Shown here one piece after another: positions 1 through 9,253 of a stretch of DNA of 47,751 nucleotides. Below the pieces are notes generated by a model that was given only the letters and a program-made list of their open reading frames with translations, was not told the origin of the DNA and made no database searches. The DNA lies in the NCBI GenBank assembly GCA_030538255.1, contig JAUNUI010000002.1, positions 1 to 47,751 on the forward strand. The letters are read 5' to 3'. The number at the start of each line of letters is the position of its first letter. Position 1 is the first letter of the stretch. Origin of the DNA: Pelistega sp. (GTDB taxonomy: Bacteria; Pseudomonadota; Gammaproteobacteria; Burkholderiales; Burkholderiaceae_B). The position numbers were made by a program, and so were the translations under genes.

Positions 1-38
1 GCACATCAATCACGCCACATCAATCTGGCCGCACTTAT

Positions 39-1901
39 TTAGGAGTGGCGATTCGGGCGAGAGTCCAGCATAGGGGCAGGTTTATTGCTCTCTGGCGGCG
101 TACTTGACTCTGGCTTGTCACCTGACGCTGGCGTACTTGGCTCTGCCTTTTCGCTTGCCCCAGGTGTACTTGAGGCTGGCTTTTCACCTGCAGGAGCAAC
201 CTCCAAGCTAGGTGATACACTGCTAGGCTCCACACTTGTTGGTGTGGCGCTTGAAGAAGTGCTATCCTCAGTAGTGGTACTTGGTTCCGCTGCAGCGCTC
301 ACTGGGCTCTCTGCATTCTGAGCACCCACTTGTTCAGTTGCCTCACCGACTGCACTCGTATCTTGACTAATCACCCCTTGATTCACGGGTAAGCCCTGCA
401 AGTGATTTAAGGCTTGGCGCAACTGAAAATCCTGCTCCGAACCGAACTCAAAGACATCTTCCGGGCCAGGTCGCAGTGCCTCATCAGAACGCTTAACTTC
501 AGGCGCCTTCTCAGTCTCATTTTCTAAGTGGTCACGTAAATCAACCTCTCGCGAAAAGCTAAACAAATCGCCTTTTTCAGTGTCCGAAACGACAATATCT
601 GGTGTAATGCCCGTGGCTTGAATCGAGCGTCCTAGAGGGGTGTAATAACGCGCCGTCGTTAGTTTAATACCTGTCTCTTCATCTAACGCCATTACCACTT
701 GAACCGAGCCCTTACCAAAGCTGCGATTACCCATAACGGTCGCGCGCTTAAAGTCCTGCAAGGCGCCTGCGACAATTTCTGAGGCGGAGGCTGAGCCCAC
801 ATTAATAAGGACCACCATAGGCGCCTCGTTAGTCCACTTCGGCAAGTTACGCAAGGGATTGGTACCATAGCTCAAATTCTCAACCACATAATCTGAGAAC
901 TCCTCAACCAATTGGTCACGCGCTTTCGTGCTAACAACCACTTGATTGGTATGATGGAATGCCTGGACCACACCAACCGCCACATTCAATAAGCCACCTG
1001 GATCATTACGTAAGTCTAAGATAATTGAACGCGGCGTATGGCGCTCGCTAATGCGACGAATCTGTACCGCTAAATCACCCACGGTATTGGTCTGGAACTG
1101 AGAAATTCTAAAGTAAGCCGTATCCCCAATCATCTTACTACGGACACTCTGAATCTTGATTAACTCACGAGTGATGCTCACATCTAAAGCCGCATCCGAA
1201 GTTGAGCGCTTAACCGTTAAAACCACTTCACTGCCCGCGTTACCACGGAGCAATTTAACCACTTCATTGATAGGCTTGTCCTTCATATTCGCACCATCAA
1301 TCTTTAAGATTAAATCACCAGCAAGAATTCCAGCCCGTGCCGCTGGTGTACCTTCAATCGGGGCAATCACTTTAACGTAACCTGAATCCTCGCCAATCTC
1401 AATTCCCAGACCACCAAACTCGCCCTCAGTTTCTTCTTGCAAGTCGGCCATACCTTCTTTATTTAAAAATACCGAATGTGGGTCTAAGTCTTGCAACATA
1501 CCTTGAATTGCCGCCTCGATAAGCTCTTTCTCCGATACGGGCTCAACGTACTGATTTTTAATGACGGAAAAAGCCCGCGCAAAACGACGCAACTCTTCAT
1601 AGGACAAATCAGACTCAGGTTCAGATGGGTTCTGCGCAACTTCTGTGCTAGCAATACTGGAGGGGATGCTATCTGAAGCCGCGTCACCTGAAGGCATTGC
1701 CTCACCCGCTGGGGGAGTATCATGAAGCGAAGGCGTAAGATCCGCGTGCAATACAGTTTCAGCAGGCGGCCCGCTCAGCGCTGGATTATGCGCAGGGTTA
1801 TGCTTAGGGTAGGACCCATGGCTATCAGAGGTCTGCGCCATACTAGGCACGCCGATTGAAACAGCCAACACCAATAAGATATGTATCACTTTACTTAACA
1901 C
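39..1901 (-). CDS. ctpA: Carboxy-terminal processing protease (S41 family, PDZ domain)
   Basis: Exported serine protease of the C-terminal processing family, which trims or degrades envelope proteins from their C-termini. The start is GTG at 1901, with AGGAG six bases upstream, followed by a hydrophobic signal peptide of about 22 residues. After a P/S-rich spacer come a helical S41 N-terminal region (about 95-150), a PDZ domain (about 160-240, with GGLGIEIG) and the peptidase core. GSASASE carries the presumed nucleophile Ser372, and FGKG carries the general-base Lys397; the 25-residue spacing matches known members. The last 90 or so residues are a Pro/Ser/Thr/Ala/Glu-rich tail that does not belong to the catalytic fold and makes the 620-residue protein long for the family. 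It lies downstream of envC on the same strand, the usual Alcaligenaceae order. Family assignment is firm; substrates are unknown. Confidence 0.93.
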   Translation of the reverse strand: MLSKVIHILLVLAVSIGVPSMAQTSDSHGSYPKHNPAHNPALSGPPAETVLHADLTPSLHDTPPAGEAMPSGDAASDSIPSSIASTEVAQNPSEPESDLSYEELRRFARAFSVIKNQYVEPVSEKELIEAAIQGMLQDLDPHSVFLNKEGMADLQEETEGEFGGLGIEIGEDSGYVKVIAPIEGTPAARAGILAGDLILKIDGANMKDKPINEVVKLLRGNAGSEVVLTVKRSTSDAALDVSITRELIKIQSVRSKMIGDTAYFRISQFQTNTVGDLAVQIRRISERHTPRSIILDLRNDPGGLLNVAVGVVQAFHHTNQVVVSTKARDQLVEEFSDYVVENLSYGTNPLRNLPKWTNEAPMVVLINVGSASASEIVAGALQDFKRATVMGNRSFGKGSVQVVMALDEETGIKLTTARYYTPLGRSIQATGITPDIVVSDTEKGDLFSFSREVDLRDHLENETEKAPEVKRSDEALRPGPEDVFEFGSEQDFQLRQALNHLQGLPVNQGVISQDTSAVGEATEQVGAQNAESPVSAAAEPSTTTEDSTSSSATPTSVEPSSVSPSLEVAPAGEKPASSTPGASEKAEPSTPASGDKPESSTPPESNKPAPMLDSRPNRHS

Positions 1902-2052
1902 TCAAGGCTCCTGAAACTAGAGTTCATTAAGACCTAAATTCTCTATCTGAATTTCTATTCTTGACTTCTGTAAACCCACCCGCATTACTTTAGGTGAAAA
2001 ACCACTTTTATCCCTATTAAGCTACTTTCACCGCCCGACCTCTCAGTATAAT

Positions 2053-2104
2053 CTTGCCACTCGTTCAGTTTCAATTATCTTGTCACCAACTCAGTTTCAA
2101 TTAT
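2053..2104. repeat. 26-bp tandem duplication covering the envC stop codon
   Basis: Two adjacent 26-bp copies (2053-2078 and 2079-2104) share TCAGTTTCAATTAT exactly and differ at about five other positions. The second copy runs over the envC stop codon (2101-2103), so the bases around the stop are repeated downstream in the envC-ctpA gap. Nothing else is evident in the 199-bp gap. Confidence 0.7.
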
Positions 2105-3714
2105 CTAGCTAACCACCGCAATGGATCTTCTGGCTTGCTGCCATTACGCACTTCAAAATACAGGGCGGGCTCAACTTGCCCACCGGTAGATCCTGCTCGA
2201 GCAATGGTCTGACCCACACTAACCGAATCACCGACGCTTTTTGAGAGGCTTTGATTATAACCATACACCGTCATGTAATTATTGCCATGATCAACAATAA
2301 TTAAGTTACCAAAACCACGTACCCAGTTAGCAAATACCACTTGTCCTGCGGCGACAGCCTTCACTGGCGCACCAGCCGAGGCGCTAATTAAAATACCACG
2401 CCAAACATCGCCTGTGTCAGGTCTTGTCGTACCAAAGCGCCCCATTAAGGAGCCGCGTAATGGCCACGGCGAACCACGACTTAAACCACTTGAACCACCT
2501 TGTCTAGCTTGATTCTGGGCCAAGCGCTCGTCCTCTTGTGCTTTAGCTAAAAGGCGCTGTGCCTCGCGCGCTCTTTCCTGCGCAAGACGGGCCTTAGCGC
2601 GCTCAATCTCGGCATCCTCGGTCTGTTGACGCACGGCACGTACATCCTGCTTACTGCGCTCAACACCTTGCAAGGCAGCCTGCAAGCTCGCTTTCGCGCG
2701 TTCTTGATCGGCTGGTGCAATGGCCAAACCAAATTCATTCTGCGCCGTGTTTAATTTCTCTTGCGCTTGGCGCTGTTGGCGTAAGGCTTCTTGTTGCGCC
2801 TGTTGCGCCTGGACGCGTAAAGCCGCAGCACGATCGGCTTGCTGCTTAGCAGCAGCAGCCTGCGCTCGCGCAAGATCAGCCTGACGTTGGCGCTCTGCGG
2901 TTAAGGCACGGCGACGCTCTTCCGCTTGTTTCTGACGCGCAATCTCAGCCTGGCGCATGGCTTCACGTTGCGCTTGAATATTACTTTCAATGCCTGAGAT
3001 AATCTTATTTAAGCGCTCTTCATCCTGTTGCAGGCGGCCAGCTTGCTGACGTCTTTGCTTTAAATCCGTCTCAATTTTCTTCAGACTTGCTTGGTATTTC
3101 TGTTGTTCTTTCTCGAGATCTTTCTTGGCTGACTGGGTGTCTTTCGCCAACTGACTAATTTGTTTTTGACGTGATTGGACTTTCTGACGCACCTTAGCTA
3201 AGCGATCGACTTCTTCATTCAAGGCCTTGACTGTACGACTTCGAGCCTTAGAAATATAACTGAGATAAATTAAATCACGTTCAATTTTCTGCGCATCCTG
3301 CCCTGAAAGCAAGGCGGACCAAGGTGATAGACCACTGGTAAATTGCGCATGTAGCTGCTCAGCTAATTCTTGTGTGCGCGAGTCCAACAGGTCTTTCTGT
3401 ATGGACTCTTCTTGCCTGAGGGCCGCGAGTTCATCTTTTGCTTCTTGCTCTTGATCTAACAACTTATCAAGCTTCTGACCAATCTTAGAGATTTCACTCT
3501 CTGATTGGCGCAGATCATCAACCACATCTCGTTTACTCGATTCTTGCTTATTAATTTGCGTATGCAATTGATCGATTTGCTTTTGAAGTTGTTGCTTCTG
3601 CTTTTCAGCTTGAGCTTGTTGCGCATTCAAATTAGCAATTGACTGCGCCTGCACCGTTGTGCAGGCGATCGAACTGACTAAAGTCGCGGCGACTAAGACA
3701 AATGCGCTTTTCAC
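2101..3714 (-). CDS. envC: Murein hydrolase activator EnvC (degenerate LytM/M23 domain)
   Basis: Periplasmic coiled-coil protein expected to activate N-acetylmuramoyl-L-alanine amidases at the division septum. It starts at GTG 3714, immediately after the gpmA TAA, with no spacer, so translation is probably coupled. Residues 1-24 are a signal peptide ending AQA-like. A very long Gln/Lys/Arg/Glu/Ala-rich coiled coil fills about 25-420, and a LytM domain forms the last 120 residues. The zinc-ligand positions are lost: the usual HLS/HxH regions read VYGYNQ and LYFEVR. This is the EnvC signature of a non-catalytic activator rather than an active M23 peptidase. Length (537 aa) is somewhat above E. 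coli EnvC, owing to the longer coiled coil. Confidence 0.9.
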   Translation of the reverse strand: MKSAFVLVAATLVSSIACTTVQAQSIANLNAQQAQAEKQKQQLQKQIDQLHTQINKQESSKRDVVDDLRQSESEISKIGQKLDKLLDQEQEAKDELAALRQEESIQKDLLDSRTQELAEQLHAQFTSGLSPWSALLSGQDAQKIERDLIYLSYISKARSRTVKALNEEVDRLAKVRQKVQSRQKQISQLAKDTQSAKKDLEKEQQKYQASLKKIETDLKQRRQQAGRLQQDEERLNKIISGIESNIQAQREAMRQAEIARQKQAEERRRALTAERQRQADLARAQAAAAKQQADRAAALRVQAQQAQQEALRQQRQAQEKLNTAQNEFGLAIAPADQERAKASLQAALQGVERSKQDVRAVRQQTEDAEIERAKARLAQERAREAQRLLAKAQEDERLAQNQARQGGSSGLSRGSPWPLRGSLMGRFGTTRPDTGDVWRGILISASAGAPVKAVAAGQVVFANWVRGFGNLIIVDHGNNYMTVYGYNQSLSKSVGDSVSVGQTIARAGSTGGQVEPALYFEVRNGSKPEDPLRWLAR

Positions 3715-4461
3715 TTACTTCGCTTTCCCTTGAGCCGCAACGGCAGCAACTGCCGCAGCAATCGCCTCTTGGTCACCCAAGTAATAATGCTTAATCGGAC
3801 GTAGATTCTCGTCTAATTCATACACTAATGGCTGACCTGTTGGGATATTTAATTTCAAAATTTCCTCAGGACTCATCTGTTCAAGATGCATAATCAAGGC
3901 ACGTAAGCTATTACCATGGGCGACGATAAGGGTTTTCTTGCCAGCTTTGATATCCGGCGCAATCACATCGTCCCACAGCGGAATCACACGCTCTACCGTG
4001 TCTTTCAGGCACTCAGTCGCAGGAAGTTGCTCAGGCGTCAAATTCGCATACCGCTTATCAAAGCGCGGATGACGCTCATCATCAAGAGCCAAGGTACCTG
4101 GTGGAATATCGAAAGCACGGCGCCAAATCAAGACTTGCTCTTCACCATATTGTGCCGCTGTCTCCGCCTTATTCAAGCCTTGCAGTGCACCATAGTGACG
4201 TTCATTAAGGCGCCAATCTGGTTTAGTCGGTGTGTACATCTCATTCATGGCATCCAAGGCGGTCCAAAGCGTACGAATAGCACGCTTGAGCACAGACACG
4301 TGTGCGATATCAAAAGAATAGCCTTCAGCTTTCAGCAATTCGCCCGCTTGCCAAGCTTGTTGACGACCAGTTTCGGTCAAGTCTACATCAGCCCACCCTG
4401 TGAAGCGATTCTCTAAATTCCATTGGCTTTCGCCGTGACGCATTAAAACGATCTTATACAT
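3715..4461 (-). CDS. gpmA: 2,3-bisphosphoglycerate-dependent phosphoglycerate mutase
   Basis: Glycolytic enzyme that interconverts 3- and 2-phosphoglycerate in the cytosol. The N-terminus [15 protein letters not shown] carries the RHGE phosphohistidine loop, followed by [16 protein letters not shown] holds the second catalytic His. Length is 248 residues, normal for GpmA. I chose ATG 4461 over an in-frame GTG at 4467 because GGAAA lies six bases before the ATG and family members begin at this Met. It is the first gene of the gpmA-envC unit and is divergent from the rhodanese gene. Confidence 0.95.
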   Translation of the reverse strand: MYKIVLMRHGESQWNLENRFTGWADVDLTETGRQQAWQAGELLKAEGYSFDIAHVSVLKRAIRTLWTALDAMNEMYTPTKPDWRLNERHYGALQGLNKAETAAQYGEEQVLIWRRAFDIPPGTLALDDERHPRFDKRYANLTPEQLPATECLKDTVERVIPLWDDVIAPDIKAGKKTLIVAHGNSLRALIMHLEQMSPEEILKLNIPTGQPLVYELDENLRPIKHYYLGDQEAIAAAVAAVAAQGKAK

Positions 4462-4511
4462 GTTCACTTTCCACTTTTAATAAAACAATTTTCCTCTATT
4501 TTAGCGAACTC

Positions 4512-4541
4512 TTATCCCTAATTGTCTAGCTACTTTATAAT
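4512..4541 (+). promoter_or_regulatory. Possible promoter of the rhodanese-grxC unit
   Basis: A perfect TATAAT lies at 4536-4541, about 40 bases before the GTG start. Only a weak -35 (TTATCC, 4512-4517) sits at an 18-bp spacing. The 119-bp AT-rich gap must also hold the divergent gpmA promoter, which I could not place. Confidence 0.35.
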
Positions 4542-4580
4542 CCTACAATTAAGCTAAGAATTTTGTCTACAGGATCGAAC

Positions 4581-5018
4581 GTGGAATTTTTATATTACCA
4601 AAACACCATTTACTTTTTAATTTTTGCGATTGTCTCTGGCGTTATGCTTTTATTGCCCGCTCTACGCAAAGGCGGCACAGGTCAAGGTGCTATCTCTGCA
4701 CGCGAAGCAGTGCAGTTGAATAATAGCCAATCGGCCCAATTTATTGATATTCGCCCTTATGAAGAATTTGCTAAGGGTAGCATCGCGCAAGCGAAAAGCT
4801 TCCCTAAAGACGAAATCGAAAGCAAGGTTGCTGCTCTGCCCAAGAAACCGCTAATTCTTATCTGCGCTTCAGGTCGCACCGCTCAGCAAACTGCTCAGAT
4901 GTTAAAAAAACATAATATTGAACAAGTATACTGGTTAAAAGGCGGTATTAACGACTGGATTAGCGAAGGTCTACCGATTAAGGCCACCAGCGAAAAAAGC
5001 AAGAAAGCTGCCAAATAA
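4581..5018 (+). CDS. Membrane-anchored rhodanese-like sulfurtransferase
   Basis: Single-domain rhodanese tethered to the inner membrane by an N-terminal hydrophobic helix (about residues 7-25, ending LLLPALRKG). The active-site loop reads CASGRT, with the catalytic Cys that carries the persulfide and the usual Arg. A Lys-rich tail (EKSKKAAK) closes the protein. I placed the start at GTG 4581, six bases after AGGA, rather than at an upstream TTG (4563). It is followed by grxC at a 25-bp spacing, the standard yibN-grxC-secB order. The substrate is unknown; a role in thiol or sulfur handling is inferred from the family and the glutaredoxin neighbour. Confidence 0.88.
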   Translation: MEFLYYQNTIYFLIFAIVSGVMLLLPALRKGGTGQGAISAREAVQLNNSQSAQFIDIRPYEEFAKGSIAQAKSFPKDEIESKVAALPKKPLILICASGRTAQQTAQMLKKHNIEQVYWLKGGINDWISEGLPIKATSEKSKKAAK

Positions 5019-5043
5019 CCCCATTTAACTTTAAAGGATTTTT

Positions 5044-5307
5044 ATGATGAGCAAAGTTACCATGTATTATAAAGTGACTTGTCCGTACTGCATTCGCGCC
5101 GAGAAACTACTTAAAGAACGTGGCGTGACTGATCTCGAAAAAATCAGCATCGATACGAATCGTGAAAACCGTGCCACCATGATTGAACGCTCTGGTGGTC
5201 GTACCACTGTGCCACAAATTTTCATCAATGATGTGCATGTTGGTGGTTGCGATGATCTGCATGCTCTTGATGCTGCAGGTAAACTTGTACCTATGCTAGA
5301 AGCTTAA
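5044..5307 (+). CDS. grxC: Glutaredoxin 3
   Basis: Small cytosolic glutathione-dependent thiol-disulfide oxidoreductase (87 aa). The active site CPYC appears at residues 14-17; the glutathione-binding TVPQIFI segment (with cis-Pro) and GGCDD follow, as in GrxC. AAAGGA lies five bases before the first of two adjacent ATG codons. It ends at a rho-independent terminator and is followed by secB. Confidence 0.95.
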   Translation: MMSKVTMYYKVTCPYCIRAEKLLKERGVTDLEKISIDTNRENRATMIERSGGRTTVPQIFINDVHVGGCDDLHALDAAGKLVPMLEA

Positions 5308-5330
5308 TCAAGCTGTAATGTAGCACCGCT

Positions 5331-5356
5331 GGCTAAGTTTTATGCTTAGCCTTTTA
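5331..5356 (+). terminator. Rho-independent terminator after grxC
   Basis: GGCTAAG (5331-5337) pairs with CTTAGCC (5345-5351) across a seven-base loop and is followed by TTTTATT. It separates grxC from secB, so secB probably has its own promoter or depends on read-through. Confidence 0.8.
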
Positions 5357-5381
5357 TTAATTTAAACCCTAAGGAATTCAC

Positions 5382-5885
5382 ATGGCAGACGAAACCCAAG
5401 CTGTTGACAACGCACAAGATTTAGCTCCTGCATTTAGCTTACAACGCGTCTATTTAAAAGACTTATCTTTAGAAATGCCGAATGCGCCACATATTTTTCT
5501 AGAGCAAGAAACACCGACTGTTGAGATTGCTTTGAATGTTGGTGGTGAGCGTCTAGCTGAAACAGTTTTTGAAGCTTCTGTACGTGCTACAGTGACTACG
5601 AAAATTAATGATAAGGTACTTTACCTTGTTGAAGCATCTCAAGCAGGTATTTTTGAAATTGCGAATATCCCTGAAGAACAACTCGATCCATTATTAGGTA
5701 TTGTATGTCCTTCAATGTTATTCCCATATCTACGTGCAAATATTGCTGATGCCATCAACCGCACGTCCCTGCCGCCACTACACTTGGCTGACGTGAACTT
5801 TCAAGCACTCTACAAGCAGAATGCTGCCGCTCAAGCACAAGCTGCTCAAGCCGCTGAAGAACAAGCAAGCAAAGAAGAGAAGTAA
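5382..5885 (+). CDS. secB: Protein-export chaperone SecB
   Basis: Cytosolic tetrameric chaperone that holds precursor proteins unfolded and passes them to SecA. The 167-residue sequence has the SecB core: [20 protein letters not shown] near residue 20, the SQAGIFEI stretch and [16 protein letters not shown]. The Ala/Gln/Glu-rich tail is variable in the family. AAGGA precedes the ATG. It ends one base before gpsA begins; the secB-gpsA pair is a conserved proteobacterial arrangement. Confidence 0.96.
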   Translation: MADETQAVDNAQDLAPAFSLQRVYLKDLSLEMPNAPHIFLEQETPTVEIALNVGGERLAETVFEASVRATVTTKINDKVLYLVEASQAGIFEIANIPEEQLDPLLGIVCPSMLFPYLRANIADAINRTSLPPLHLADVNFQALYKQNAAAQAQAAQAAEEQASKEEK

Positions 5886-5886
5886 G

Positions 5887-6936
5887 ATGAGTAAACAAGC
5901 AGAGACTCCTTGGCGTACTTTAGTCATCGGAGCCGGGAGCTGGGGCACTGCTCTAGCTGCCGCTGCTTGTCATAACTCAGATACCTTATTGTGGTCGCGT
6001 GATGCCGAACAAGCGGCACATATTCAACAGACTAATAAGAACCCCCGTTATCTGAGCGATATAGAACTGCCGAGCAATTTGCAGGCGAGTGCTGATATGG
6101 AAGTCGCTCTAACCCATCTCGCCGCTGACCCAGAACATAGCTTAATTATTCTTGGCGTTCCTGTACTCGCTATGCGAAGCACGTGCCAACAATGGTTTAG
6201 CGCCCTTCAAGCACGCGGTTTACATGAGGTGCCAATTGTATGGACCTGTAAGGGTTTTGAAGAACATACTGGCCTTCTTCCGCATGAGATTGTCGCCCAA
6301 GTCGGCGGGCAAGACATGCCCAATCTTGGCGCCCTCTCCGGCCCCTCATTCGCCCGTGAAGTGGTGCAACAATTACCTGTCGCCTTGACGGTTGCAAGCG
6401 CTAGCACCCGCGTTGCACAGACGGTGACGCAGATTCTCCACACCCCCTTCTGCCGTATTTATACTAGCCATGATTTGATTGGCGTTGAAGTTGGTGGAGC
6501 CCTCAAGAACGTGATTGCAATTGCCTGTGGCATTTCTGATGGTTTACAACTTGGTAATAATGCCCGCGCCGCCCTGATTACTCGTGGATTAGCAGAAACA
6601 GCACGTCTCGGTATAGCGCTCGGTGGTAAGGCTGAAACATTCGCTGGTTTAACAGGTTTAGGCGATCTGGTGCTCACCGCAACCGGTGATTTGTCGCGCA
6701 ACCGCCAGGTAGGATTAGCTTTAGGCCAAGGCCAAAGCTTAGAAAACATTCTCGCCTCTGGCATGACGGCAGAAGGCGTACGTTGCGCCCGTGATAGCCT
6801 AGCACGCGCCCAAGCGTTGGGAATCGAGATGCCCATTACACAAGCCGTCTGTGCAGTATTATTCGAGCAGATGTCGCCACTACAAGCGGTAAGTCAATTG
6901 CTTAGCCGTGAAGCAAAAATAGAAGGTTTAAATTAG
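5887..6936 (+). CDS. gpsA: NAD(P)H-dependent glycerol-3-phosphate dehydrogenase
   Basis: Reduces dihydroxyacetone phosphate to sn-glycerol 3-phosphate, the backbone for phospholipids. The N-terminal Rossmann motif reads [23 protein letters not shown] and [18 protein letters not shown] (with the catalytic Lys) follow. The frame stays open 66 bases into secB, but ATG 5887, one base after the secB stop and preceded by GAGAAG, gives the family N-terminus. The product is 349 residues, slightly above the usual 330-340. Confidence 0.95.
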   Translation: MSKQAETPWRTLVIGAGSWGTALAAAACHNSDTLLWSRDAEQAAHIQQTNKNPRYLSDIELPSNLQASADMEVALTHLAADPEHSLIILGVPVLAMRSTCQQWFSALQARGLHEVPIVWTCKGFEEHTGLLPHEIVAQVGGQDMPNLGALSGPSFAREVVQQLPVALTVASASTRVAQTVTQILHTPFCRIYTSHDLIGVEVGGALKNVIAIACGISDGLQLGNNARAALITRGLAETARLGIALGGKAETFAGLTGLGDLVLTATGDLSRNRQVGLALGQGQSLENILASGMTAEGVRCARDSLARAQALGIEMPITQAVCAVLFEQMSPLQAVSQLLSREAKIEGLN

Positions 6937-6968
6937 CCTTGAGCAGGCTAATTTGCATAAGTAGCACT

Positions 6969-7112
6969 GCGCCTAAGTCAGTTTCTTGCCTAGCGACACT
7001 ATTACTAAGCAGCACCATTGCTAAATGGCACTCTTCCTGAATAACACCATCGCTAAATGACACTCTTCCTGAAGACATCATTCCTGAATCTTACCATTAC
7101 CTAGCGGCACTA
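6969..7112. repeat. Degenerate 30-45-bp tandem array between convergent genes
   Basis: The gap between gpsA (+) and the methyltransferase (-) holds a decayed array. The clearest units are 7013-7044 and 7045-7076 (32 bp each), sharing CTAAATG and CACTCTTCCTGAA. Read on the minus strand, further units begin AGTG(C/T)C at about 7109, 7069, 7037 and 6998. The right-most unit overlaps the methyltransferase stop codon (7110-7112). No conventional terminator was seen here. Confidence 0.65.
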
Positions 7113-8024
7113 TTTGTTTAAGTTTGTAATACTACTGATCGAGATCCTTGTCTCACCCGAATGCTGCACGGAGGCACTACGCCAAGCGTGACCGTAAGCC
7201 ACTTCAAGTGTTAAGCGTAATAAACCGTCCTCACCGCGCCCTGCTTCTAAACCCGCTAAAAGGCGCTGATACCATCCTCGGCCACGCAGTCCTGGTGCTC
7301 GACCAGCAACGGGGTTACCGCCCAAGCAATACACATCTTCTAAGAGTTTCTCTGGTGTTTTGTAGGTGAGGGTAATCAGCTCTTGGTCCATCACGGGGTC
7401 CATAAAACCATGTTCAAGCAAAATATCGCCGAAGTCATGCATATCCACAAAAGGCATGGTCCCTGTCTGAATTCCTGCATGTGCCAAGGCATTACGCACT
7501 TCGATTAAGCTACTGGGACCAAAACAAGAGAACATGCATAAGCCTCCTACTTGTAGCAGGCGCCGCCATTCGGCGATTACACGATGCGGCTCAGGATGCC
7601 AATGTAAGGCCAGGTTAGACCACACCAGTTGCACTGACTCAGGGGCGAGTCCAGTTGTCGCCATATCAGCGAGTATAAACTGAGGCCCTTTTTTTCCGCC
7701 TAATTTACGCCACATAGCACCTAAGCCGGAATCTTGGAACTGTTCTTGTGCCACTTGAATATAGCTTAAGCAACTATCTACGCCGATATAGCTCGCCTTG
7801 GGATAGCGCGCATGCAAGCCTTCATAACGCAGACCTGGGCCACAGCCCGCATCCACCACTTGCTCTGGCACCATCTTAATATATTGCAAGCGCTCCAACA
7901 TACGCAAAGCAATTTCATCCAGAATGAAACGCGCCTCACTTAAGTCCTTACGGCGCGTGAATTGCAAAGCGACATGGGCTGAGTTGATTGGCAAGACTTG
8001 GGGCGAATGAATTAAATCGGACAT
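7110..8024 (-). CDS. BioC-like SAM-dependent methyltransferase
   Basis: Class I methyltransferase of 304 residues. Motif I reads VVDAGCGPGLRYE (about 57-69), YIGVD is the acidic motif II, and VWSNLALHWHPEP matches the signature loop of BioC (malonyl-ACP O-methyltransferase) and the related NDUFAF5 group. A BioC-type role at the start of biotin synthesis is possible, but no other biotin genes are present and catalytic specificity cannot be read from the sequence. Its place beside comF, trmL and gpsA is the common Alcaligenaceae order. It starts at ATG 8024; the stop lies inside a repeat. Confidence 0.75.
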   Translation of the reverse strand: MSDLIHSPQVLPINSAHVALQFTRRKDLSEARFILDEIALRMLERLQYIKMVPEQVVDAGCGPGLRYEGLHARYPKASYIGVDSCLSYIQVAQEQFQDSGLGAMWRKLGGKKGPQFILADMATTGLAPESVQLVWSNLALHWHPEPHRVIAEWRRLLQVGGLCMFSCFGPSSLIEVRNALAHAGIQTGTMPFVDMHDFGDILLEHGFMDPVMDQELITLTYKTPEKLLEDVYCLGGNPVAGRAPGLRGRGWYQRLLAGLEAGRGEDGLLRLTLEVAYGHAWRSASVQHSGETRISISSITNLNK

Positions 8025-8181
8025 ACAAGAGTGGGGATAGACAATTAATTATGAAATGATCGTAGCCGTTAAAGCTTGGCTTGAGAGCTATCGGCTTCTT
8101 AGGTATTTTTGGTGCTTTAGCTATTTCTTAGCTATTATAAGGCCCTTACAAGACTCTAAGGCTTAGTGTTAACGGTAGTTG

Positions 8182-8204
8182 AAAATTGACCAGTGGTCAT
8201 TTTT
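8182..8204. promoter_or_regulatory. Palindromic operator candidate (TTGACCA-N-TGGTCA)
   Basis: An 11-bp arm, AAAATTGACCA, a central G and TGGTCATTTTT form a palindrome with one mismatch. It lies 158 bp upstream of the methyltransferase and 282 bp upstream of comF in a 461-bp divergent gap. The core resembles TetR-family operators, but no TetR gene is in the window. Confidence 0.4.
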
Positions 8205-8252
8205 ACATTGCCGTAAACAATAAGATTGGGTTTTAAGTTTTACATAGGCTAT

Positions 8253-8324
8253 GAGCATAACAAGCACATTAACTTAAGTGCTACGCTTGAGCATAGCAAA
8301 CTCATCAAATTAAGTGCTACTTTA
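8253..8324. repeat. 36-bp tandem duplication
   Basis: Two head-to-tail 36-bp units (8253-8288, 8289-8324) begin GAGCATA and share TTAAGTGCTAC, with about ten mismatches. It lies in the methyltransferase-comF gap, which otherwise shows only the palindrome at 8182. Confidence 0.6.
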
Positions 8325-8485
8325 GCAGATGAAGGTGGAAAACCACAGCTTAACCATTGAGCACATACGGTCAAGTGCCCATGTAAGTAAAAATCCCTAA
8401 GGATATTCAGCTCCCTCTTCTCGACGAACACAAGCTAAAAGCAAGTAAGCTCATGCTTTAGTCACCGCTATTTTAACTCTGGCCT

Positions 8486-9253
8486 ATGTCTATCAGGACT
8501 TACCTCACAAATTCCCGCAGCAGCATACATAAGCACTTTCAGCTACCGAGTGTTTGCCCTTTATGCTATGGTCGTGCATATGGTGGTGAAGTATGCTCCC
8601 CCTGCCAACACGATTTGTTTGCCAGTCTTAGTCCAGAGCAAGTACGCTGTCAATATTGCCAAGTTAGTTTGTTAAAGCATGAAATAAACCTAGCTCATGA
8701 TAAGGTTTGCCAAGATTGTCATGAACATAAATTGGCGCTGAACAAGATTTACATGGGTTTTGATTATCTCCTACCCATTGATTCCTTGATCTTACGCTTT
8801 AAGAATGCACATCAGCAAAGTCTATGCCACCCCTTAGCCAAGCTCGTTTATCAGCGCTTGCTACGTGATCAGACCTTAGGCTTTCCTTGGTCACAGCCCC
8901 CCCTTCTTATCCCAATACCCAGTAGTCAAGCGGCTCTCAAGCGTAGAGGCTACAATCCCGCGACTGAATTTGCCAAAAGTTTCGCCAAGCTAGCTCGAGC
9001 ACCGTTAGAGCTTAAGGCCTTGCATCGCGAAGAAAGTCAGATACAACAGAAATCACTTTCACGCCAAGCGCGTTTACTTGCCTCAGCACATTCCTATTAT
9101 TGTGCCTATCGACTTGATTGCCCACATGTGGTATTGATTGATGACATTATGACCAGTGGAAGCACCTTAGACAGTGCCGCTCGCGCCTTATTAGCGGCAG
9201 GAGCGAAACAAGTGGATGCCCTCGTTATTGCGCGGGCACGTCACCATTATTAA
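8486..9253 (+). CDS. comF: ComF-family phosphoribosyltransferase-like protein
   Basis: Homologue of ComF/GntX, linked to DNA uptake in competent bacteria; biochemical role poorly defined. The N-terminal third carries four CxxC pairs (CPLC, CSPC, CQYC, CQDC) expected to bind zinc. The C-terminus has a type I PRTase loop, VVLIDDIMTSGST, and the RGYNPATEFAKSFAK segment typical of ComF. Length, 255 residues, is usual. I used ATG 8486; no strong ribosome-binding site is visible. dprA elsewhere in the window is also a natural-transformation gene. Confidence 0.88.
   Translation: MSIRTYLTNSRSSIHKHFQLPSVCPLCYGRAYGGEVCSPCQHDLFASLSPEQVRCQYCQVSLLKHEINLAHDKVCQDCHEHKLALNKIYMGFDYLLPIDSLILRFKNAHQQSLCHPLAKLVYQRLLRDQTLGFPWSQPPLLIPIPSSQAALKRRGYNPATEFAKSFAKLARAPLELKALHREESQIQQKSLSRQARLLASAHSYYCAYRLDCPHVVLIDDIMTSGSTLDSAARALLAAGAKQVDALVIARARHHY

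Noticed and set aside
2101-3714. Active M23 endopeptidase
   Set aside because: The LytM zinc-binding His residues are replaced, which fits EnvC activators.
3916-4416. Plus-strand open frame of 166 codons opposite gpmA
   Set aside because: Antisense shadow of a conserved gene, with no protein-like motif.
6459-6836. Minus-strand open frame of 125 codons within gpsA
   Set aside because: Shadow of gpsA in another frame.
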